Assembly (NCBI GenBank): GCA_964035795.1
Contig: OZ038326.1
Coordinates: 9,059,647 to 9,123,646, forward strand
From: Pterobdella sp. o SKG-2022
Taxonomy: Eukaryota; Annelida; Clitellata; Hirudinida; Piscicolidae
DNA: 64,000 nt
Direction of reading: 5' to 3'
Shown: one piece after another, positions 57,809 through 64,000 of the stretch
Numbering within the stretch: position 1 is the first letter of the stretch
How the letters are laid out: each line of letters starts with the position of its first letter
Translations under genes and position numbers: made by a program
The notes under the pieces: generated by a model
What the model saw: only the letters and a program-made list of their open reading frames with translations
Database searches by the model: none
What the model was told of the DNA's origin: nothing

Positions 57809-58000
57809 GCTGAATTGGCTAAATATAACTTAACGTTTGAAAATGAATTAAAATTTAAGGTCTTTACAAGTGATCTAAATCAAAAGATCGCAGTAGAGAT
57901 TACAATTGGAATAATTACTGTTGACTGGCCAACTCTTGATAGGGTTCCAAAAAAATCGAATCTAAAATTTTCTCATCTACTTATTATAACCAATTAATTT
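57809..58000 (+). other. Unassigned 60-codon open stretch before TMX3 exon 11
   Basis: Open frame LAKYNLTFENELKFKVFTSD, LNQKIAVEITIGIITVDWPT, LDRVPKKSNLKF, preceded by an acceptor-like atattcaatag. Not TMX3, whose exons 10 and 11 join in phase without it. I do not recognise it. It could be a cassette exon, a transposon piece or chance. Confidence 0.3.
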
Positions 58001-58019
58001 TGAAACGGTTTTTTCACAG

Positions 58020-58088
58020 ATTCATGGTGGGCGTGGAGGCATGGCGCGTATTAAAAGAATGCTTTATAGTTTAAAAAACATCTTTCAA
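58020..58088 (+). CDS. TMX3: TMX3-like exon 11 (basic juxtamembrane linker)
   Basis: Reads IHGGRGGMARIKRMLYSLKN then IFQ, phase 0/0, with acceptor ggttttttcacag and donor gtcagt. The G-G followed by a basic, amphipathic I-K-R-x-L-Y stretch is the TMX3 segment just before the membrane helix. The donor is not perfect, but the phase and homology on both sides agree. Confidence 0.82.
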
Positions 58089-58099
58089 GTCAGTGTAAA

Positions 58100-58690
58100 T
58101 TCAGTTACCTCAAATAAATGAATTAAATCATCATAATCGTGCAGTTTTTTGTTCCTTGTCAAGATATCTAATAATATATATTTTAATTCTAAAATATCAG
58201 TTATTTCGTATTCTTCGAAAGTTTTTAGTCACATTACGTAATCGTATAAAGACTATAGTTTTTATCACTTTCTGTTTACTAAGATGTATAGATTTAATTC
58301 AGCTTTGGAGGGACCTAAATGGTGCTTTCATGGAAATACTATCTAATGTTTTGATTAACTAAACTAGCCTATTAACAAAAACTATTTGAATCAAACACTT
58401 TTATTAACTAATTATCTGATGTTTTAATTATCGTTCAGAAGCGTTCGAGTTTCAAGGTTTTTAAAGATAAAGAAGTTAGAATAAGATTCATGTTAAATAA
58501 GTATAATGTGTCTCAAAAAAATTGCTTAGAGAAAAAAAACAGATTTAGTCTAAAAACGGGAAAAAAGTATAATAGAAATTGGAGGGTTGTAGGCCAACAA
58601 AAAATTTTATAAATTATTTGCTTAGGTTCTTTGTTATTTTTTCTGGAATTCCATAGTGCCTTAAAATTCTAATAATAATAATCTACTAAG
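58100..58690. other. AT-rich intron DNA
   Basis: No exon, repeat or transposon was recognised. Confidence 0.5.
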
Positions 58691-58699
58691 TTCATTATA

Positions 58700-59545
58700 G
58701 TATAGTTGTTCCTATTTATAAGGAGAAAGGTAGCGTAGGGACTGTGCGAGCTATCGAGGTGTAAAGCTTTTAGAGCATGGTATGAAAGTGGTGGAAAGGT
58801 TGTTAGAGAAGAGGTTGAGAAAGTTGGTGAGAGTTGACCAAATGCAATTTAGTTTTATGCCTGGCAGAAGCACAGTGGACGCTATTTTTATTCTTAGAAA
58901 AATGCAGGAAAGCTACCTTGAGAAGAATAGGAAGCATTTTAGCTGTTTTGTTGATTTGGAGAAGGCTTTTGATCGGGTGCCTGAAAAGGTGATTAAATGG
59001 GCGCTGAGAAAGAAATTGGTCCCGAAAAGGTTGGTTCAGGCAGTAACGTCAATGCTCAAAGGAGCAAAACGCGGGTTCAGGTTAGAAGTAGGCACTAGGA
59101 AGAATTTGATTTTGGTGTAGGTGTCCATCAAAGATCGGTTCTTTCACCGTTTTTGTTTTCAATAGTGCTAGATGTATTGTCTAAAGACGGAAGAAAAGGT
59201 GCTTTATATGTACTGCTTTATGCAGATGACTTGGTCTTGATGGCAGAGACTATTGAAGAACTAGAAGCACAATTCATCCGTTGGAAGGCAGCCTTTGAAG
59301 GGAAAGGATTGAAGATTAATCAAGGTAAGACAAAGGTCGTGGAGAGTGGCTGTGGTAGTGGTAGTGGGGTAGTTGTCTTGGCCAAGATTGATCCATGTAG
59401 TATGTGTGGGAAGAGGGTCAAGGTAAATTGTGTGAGGTGTAATACATGTAAGAAGTGGGTTCATGCGTGGTGTGCTAGGGTAAAGAGAGTGTCTTGTAAG
59501 ATAAATGGAAATTTTGAATACAGGGTTTGTGAAGATACTCTAATG
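58700..59545 (+). mobile_element. Family A copy, RT core and finger, well preserved
   Basis: Plus strand reads VVPIYKEKGS, EHGMKVVERLLEKRLRKLVR, MQFSFMPGRSTVDAIFILRK, HFSCFVDLEKAFDRVPEKVI (58782-59120), then after a frame break ALYVLLYADDLVLMAETIEE and a complete PHD-like finger: CSMCGKRVKVNCVRCNTCKK, WVHAWC, YRVC (59153-59530). Very close to copy A1 (11,030-11,830). It breaks off inside the finger at about 59,545, where a family H piece begins. Confidence 0.88.
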
Positions 59546-59559
59546 TATAAACAAATTAT

Positions 59560-59740
59560 AGCAATTAACTCTTTTAAAAAACTTGTTTTGAACCTTTTCC
59601 CAAAATCCTTCACTTTCCTAACCTTTTTTAATCTCCCGGCAAGCTGTTCCACAAACTTGAACCTTCAATGTCAACCTACGATTTTCACTACTAGACATGT
59701 TTGACTTGTGGACATATTAATTGGTTGAGTCCGAAAACCT
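59560..59740 (-). mobile_element. Family H C-terminal fragment
   Basis: Minus strand reads MEQLAGRLKKVRKVKDFGKR and FKTSFLKELI (59652-59461 in part), as in 20,390-20,560. The pair FVEQLAGR..K is the last part of family H. Confidence 0.68.
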
Positions 59741-60840
<1,100 letters not shown>

Positions 60841-60972
60841 TATATTTCTATATATTTGAACAATTCTACAATAACTTTACTAATTAATTATAGTAAGATC
60901 GTACTTATCGCAAATTTGTTTCTTCACTAATAATCTTTTTAATTTTTTGAGCCAAACATAAATAATCAAATG

Positions 60973-61100
60973 AAAACACTTTTAGAAGTTTATTTTATTC
61001 CACGAAGCTTTTCGTAAGATGAACAAGTTAAAGGTATTTATATAATGTAAGTTTATCTTACGAAAAGCTTTGTGGAATAGAATAAACTCCTAAAGTTTTA
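60973..61100. repeat. Fold-back hairpin 3
   Basis: Arms 60973-61020 and 61055-61100 are reverse complements with about six mismatches, centred on ccacgaagcttttcgtaaga. The loop is 34 bases. It carries the acgaaaagctt motif also seen in repeats S and U. Confidence 0.88.
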
Positions 61101-61131
61101 TAAATTGGTACAAAATGATTTCATAAAATGA

Positions 61132-61304
61132 GGCACTTATAGCTCAATGGTTGAGCATTAGATTAATTATCTAAAGTTACCCGGTTCGATCCCGCGTGGG
61201 CCGACAATTAGCACCTGATCTACAGTGTTTTCGCTACATTAAATGTGTAGCAAGCGTTTTGATCTATAAGGAAAAGCGCTTTGTAAATACCGCATTACAT
61301 TACA
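61132..61304 (+). mobile_element. tRNA-derived SINE, copy 2
   Basis: Head ggcacttatagctcaatggt (box A) with a perfect anticodon stem ttaga/tctaa around ttaatta (AAT, isoleucine-like), then box B ggttcgatccc. The tail tagcaagcg, aaagcgctttgtaaatac ends gcattacattac. Same layout as 26,925-27,090. The head itself is close to a working tRNA, but the T stem has a mismatch and the acceptor stem does not close well. Confidence 0.82.
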
Positions 61305-61668
61305 ATATTTTAAATTCGTTTTTTATTCAAATTAAAATTTTAGACAAATTCAACTTTTTCATTAATTATTCGTATAGTTTTATAGATTAATTTCATTTTT
61401 TTAATACCTGAGACTAATGTTTATCAAAACTTGTGCGACGCATTCTTCAAAACTGTTGATGTCACTGAAGAGTATGCTCTCTAAAAAACTTGGAAATCCA
61501 TTGTGAAAATTTTTTCGTATTATTGAGGCATCCGAGTTTTAGGTATCCGCATTTTTAAGGGCTTAATGTTTAAAAAATGCATTCTATATTTCTTTTATTA
61601 TCTTGATATTTTTCGTGTGAGCATTCAATTTCATGAAGTATTTCATTTGATGCAAATTGTTCCGATAG

Positions 61669-61893
61669 AACATGTGGGAAGATTCAGCATTGTTGACCAT
61701 AGTGGTCGTGGGTGTTCCATGTTTGATCATCAGCATGATATGCTATGCACTCTTTTGCCTGGAAATTTCTGATGAATTTATTTCAGAACATGAAATAAAT
61801 GAGGGTTTTGAAACTGATGAAGAAGGTATCTTTGAAATAATTGATAATAGTTTCAATTTAAACTTCCTTAAGTTATTTTCAATCAAAAATTAA
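61669..61893 (+). CDS. TMX3: TMX3-like last exon (membrane helix and acidic tail)
   Basis: Reads NMWEDSALLTIVVVGVPCLI followed by ISMICYALFCLE, a membrane helix of about 22 residues with the I-S-M-I-C-Y pattern seen in TMX3. The cytosolic tail is acidic (EFISEHEINEGFETDEEG) and ends FSIKN before TAA at 61891-61893. Vertebrate TMX3 ends in a di-lysine type ER retrieval signal; none is visible here. The same DNA is open in another frame, but phase 0 and the homology fix this one. The exon stops 1,013 bases before the telomere array. Confidence 0.88.
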   Translation, partial: NMWEDSALLTIVVVGVPCLIISMICYALFCLEISDEFISEHEINEGFETDEEGIFEIIDNSFNLNFLKLFSIKN

Positions 61894-61905
61894 TTTTAAA
61901 ATTTC

Positions 61906-61911
61906 AATAAA
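61906..61911 (+). promoter_or_regulatory. Candidate polyadenylation signal of the TMX3-like gene
   Basis: AATAAA begins 12 bases after the TAA stop. It is the first canonical signal after the last exon and the region after it is AT-rich. No transcript evidence is available here. Confidence 0.5.
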
Positions 61912-62279
61912 TTTATTTAACATTTTGAAGTTGAAGAAGAAAGGAAAAAAAAACAGTAGCTTAAACAAAGGAGTTGAAAGAAAATTTTCAAAAATCTATA
62001 TTGCATTTCAGCAACTGATTCAAATTACATTTAATGATAATGTTTTAGGCGATTCATGCATTATAGTGATTGTATGACAAGTTTAGTTTCCGCATCAAAT
62101 CATATTACGTTGTTTTTACTGATATTAAACTGAGCCCAAAAATTTTTTTTTTGATTCTTTAATATAAATTCTTTTAACTCACTGGCAATCTAGATGAGAT
62201 TTCATGGTTTTCATTTTTTCTGTGAGTTTAATTTTTAATCAAGAATAAAGTTTTTGAAATTTAAAGCACATTTATAATA
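61912..62279. other. 3' flank of the TMX3-like gene
   Basis: AT-rich; nothing recognised apart from the polyadenylation candidate. Confidence 0.5.
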
Positions 62280-62420
62280 TGTTTTAGCCTCAAAATTGTG
62301 AGTCATAAAAACGCGAAAATATTTGAATATTTTATCTTCACGAAGCTTTTTGATATATTCTTTATCATCCTTGGATAACTAATGAATTTTAGTTACCTGA
62401 TGATACATTTATATGATATA
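62280..62420 (+). repeat. Interspersed repeat U, copy 2
   Basis: Matches 36,300-36,485: gtgagtcata, aaatatttgaat, cacgaagctttt, gatatattct, acctgatgatac. Confidence 0.7.
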
Positions 62421-62767
62421 TATTTATGATTCCCATTTATAGCATGGAAATTAAAATAAAATATTTTTCCATTAATGTTTGAAAAATCTGAGATTTCCAT
62501 TCGAAACGTAGGTCGTTGCCATTTAGGCCACCCGAATAACGGCAGTATTAGAAAGGGTTTTCGTCTGCGCTAGAAAGAAATTCAGTTTTTAATATCTTCC
62601 AATTTTGCAGCATAACACATATCGCGACAATCCTACATATATTTGTTTAATTGGTTGACGGACAGGTAAAAATTAAATAAAAGCTAATTATTTGTGAGAA
62701 ATAAGTTATACAACATCATTTTTTCATAACTTTTTTAAATGGAAAAAATATTTTTTAAACACTCAAA

Positions 62768-62885
62768 CGATGGTTTCCATAGCTCGACAGTCCAAGAAAG
62801 GTATCTTGGCAATAAGAAGAAACTTTATTTCGCTTTTGTTGACCTAGAAAAAACCTTCGATAGTTCCAAAAAAGATCGTTAGATA
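62768..62885 (+). mobile_element. Family A RT stub at the telomere boundary
   Basis: atttccatagctcgacag-like start, then tatcttggcaataagaag and ctttatttcgcttttgttga: matches 48,410-48,530 of copy A2, i.e. RT motif A (F-V-D-L-E-K). Frame is broken by small deletions. The telomere array begins about 20 bases after the last match. Confidence 0.85.
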
Positions 62886-62905
62886 TCTTTTTAAAGACAT
62901 CTTAA

Positions 62906-64000
62906 TAGGGTTAGGGTTAGGGTTAGGGTTAGGGTTAGGGTTAGGGTTAGGGTTAGGGTTAGGGTTAGGGTTAGGGTTAGGGTTAGGGTTAGGGTTAGGG
63001 TTAGGGTTAGGGTTAGGGTTAGGGTTAGGGTTAGGGTTAGGGTTAGGGTTAGGGTTAGGGTTAGGGTTAGGGTTAGGGTTAGGGTTAGGGTTAGGGTTAG
63101 GGTTAGGGTTAGGGTTAGGGTTAGGGTTAGGGTTAGGGTTAGGGTTAGGGTTAGGGTTAGGGTTAGGGTTAGGGTTAGGGTTAGGGTTAGGGTTAGGTTA
63201 GGGTTAGGGTTAGGGTTAGGGTTAGGGTTAGGGTTAGGGTTAGGGTTAGGGTTAGGGTTAGGGTTAGGGTTAGGGTTAGGGTTAGGGTTAGGGTTAGGTT
63301 AGGGTTAGGGTTAGGGTTAGGGTTAGGGTTAGGGTTAGGGTTAGGGTTAGGGTTAGGGTTAGGGTTAGGGTTAGGGTTAGGGTTAGGGTTAGGGTTAGGG
63401 TTAGGGTTAGGGTTAGGGTTAGGGTTAGGGTTAGGGTTAGGGTTAGGGTTAGGGTTAGGGTTAGGGTTAGGGTTAGGGTTAGGGTTAGGGTTAGGGTTAG
63501 GGTTAGGGTTAGGGTTAGGGTTAGGGTTAGGGTTAGGGTTAGGGTTAGGGTTAGGGTTAGGGTTAGGGTTAGGGTTAGGGTTAGGGTTAGGGTTAGGGTT
63601 AGGGTTAGGGTTAGGGTTAGGGTTAGGGTTAGGGTTAGGGTTAGGGTTAGGGTTAGGGGAGGGTTAGGGTTAGGGTTAGGGTTAGGGTTAGGGTTAGGTT
63701 GTTAGGGTTAGGGTTAGGGTTAGGGTTAGGGTTAGGGTTAGGGTTAGGGTTAGGGTTAGGGTTAGGTTAGGGTTAGGGTTAGGGTTAGGGTTAGGGTTAG
63801 GGGGTAGGGTTAGGGTTAGGGTTAGGGTTAGGGTTAGGGTTAGGTTAGGGTTAGGGTTAGGGTTAGGGTGGGTTAGGGTTAGGGTTAGGGTTAGGGTTAG
63901 GGGTTAGGGTTAGGGTTAGGGTTAGGGTTAGGGTTAGGGTTAGGGTTAGGGTTAGGGTTAGGGTTAGGGTTAGGGTTAGGGTAGGGTTAGGGTTAGGGTT
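62906..64000 (+). repeat. Telomere, (TTAGGG)n
   Basis: About 180 repeats of TTAGGG to the end of the window. It starts taataggg-ttaggg at 62,906. The first ~280 bases are perfect. Variants: TTAGG at 63,193, 63,294, 63,762 and 63,841; GGGGAGGG near 63,656; TTAGGTTG near 63,694; GGGGTAGGG near 63,800; GGGTGGG near 63,868; and one extra G near 63,899. Strand direction shows that this is a right-hand chromosome end. Confidence 0.98.

Noticed and set aside
61132..61204. Working tRNA-Ile gene
   Set aside because: Acceptor and T stems pair poorly and the same head plus the same unique tail occurs at 27.0 kb, which means a SINE.
62906..64000. CRISPR array or other spaced repeat
   Set aside because: Pure TTAGGG tandem repeat without spacers.

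Overview
This looks like the end of an animal chromosome. The last ~1.1 kb (62,906-64,000) is an uninterrupted (TTAGGG)n array whose G-rich strand runs out of the window, so the telomere is on the right. The sequence is AT-rich and full of decayed retroelements. The repeat types are non-LTR elements with an APE endonuclease, an RT and a PHD-like finger; an R2-like element with a C-terminal endonuclease; Penelope-like elements with a GIY-YIG domain; and a tRNA-derived SINE. This mix, plus the TTAGGG telomere, fits an invertebrate metazoan. A cnidarian-like genome is my best guess from repeat style only. There are no bacterial operons, CRISPR arrays or rRNA genes.

The one gene I can build with confidence is a plus-strand, multi-exon TMX3-like gene (ER transmembrane protein disulfide isomerase). 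It spreads over ~47 kb, from about 14.6 kb to 61.9 kb. Twelve exons were found by translating between splice sites. They carry a CGHC thioredoxin active site, a cis-proline motif (GFPT), b/b'-like domains and a C-terminal membrane helix. Splice phases agree at every junction. The signal-peptide exon was not found. The stop codon lies ~1.0 kb from the telomere array. Inside one intron, at 27.6-28.3 kb on the same strand, is a damaged fragment of the C-terminal part of synoviolin/HRD1, the ER ubiquitin ligase.

Layout: 1-3 kb, unassigned AT-rich DNA; 3.0-6.8 kb, R2-like LINE (minus); 6.8-7.0 kb, TAA/TTA microsatellite; 8.6-14 kb, LINE copies; 14.6-17.9 kb, first four TMX3 exons with an 18-bp minisatellite between the first and second; 18-26.7 kb, LINE fragments of several families; 26.8 kb exon 5, then SINE and HRD1 fragment; 29-35.3 kb, three long LINE copies; 35.6-36.2 kb exons 6-7; 36.5-39.4 kb, LINE fragments; 39.6-39.9 kb exons 8-9; 40-51.2 kb, LINEs and a Penelope-like element; 51.5-51.9 kb, two fold-back hairpins; 52.2 kb exon 10; 53-57.5 kb, LINEs; 58.0 kb exon 11; 58.7-60.8 kb, LINE and Penelope-like element; 61.7 kb exon 12; 62.8 kb, LINE stub; then telomere.

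All retroelement copies have broken frames, so none looks autonomous as it stands. For each I give the family, the orientation and the recognisable domains. Family letters (A-I) and repeat letters (R, S, T, U) are local labels of mine, not database names.
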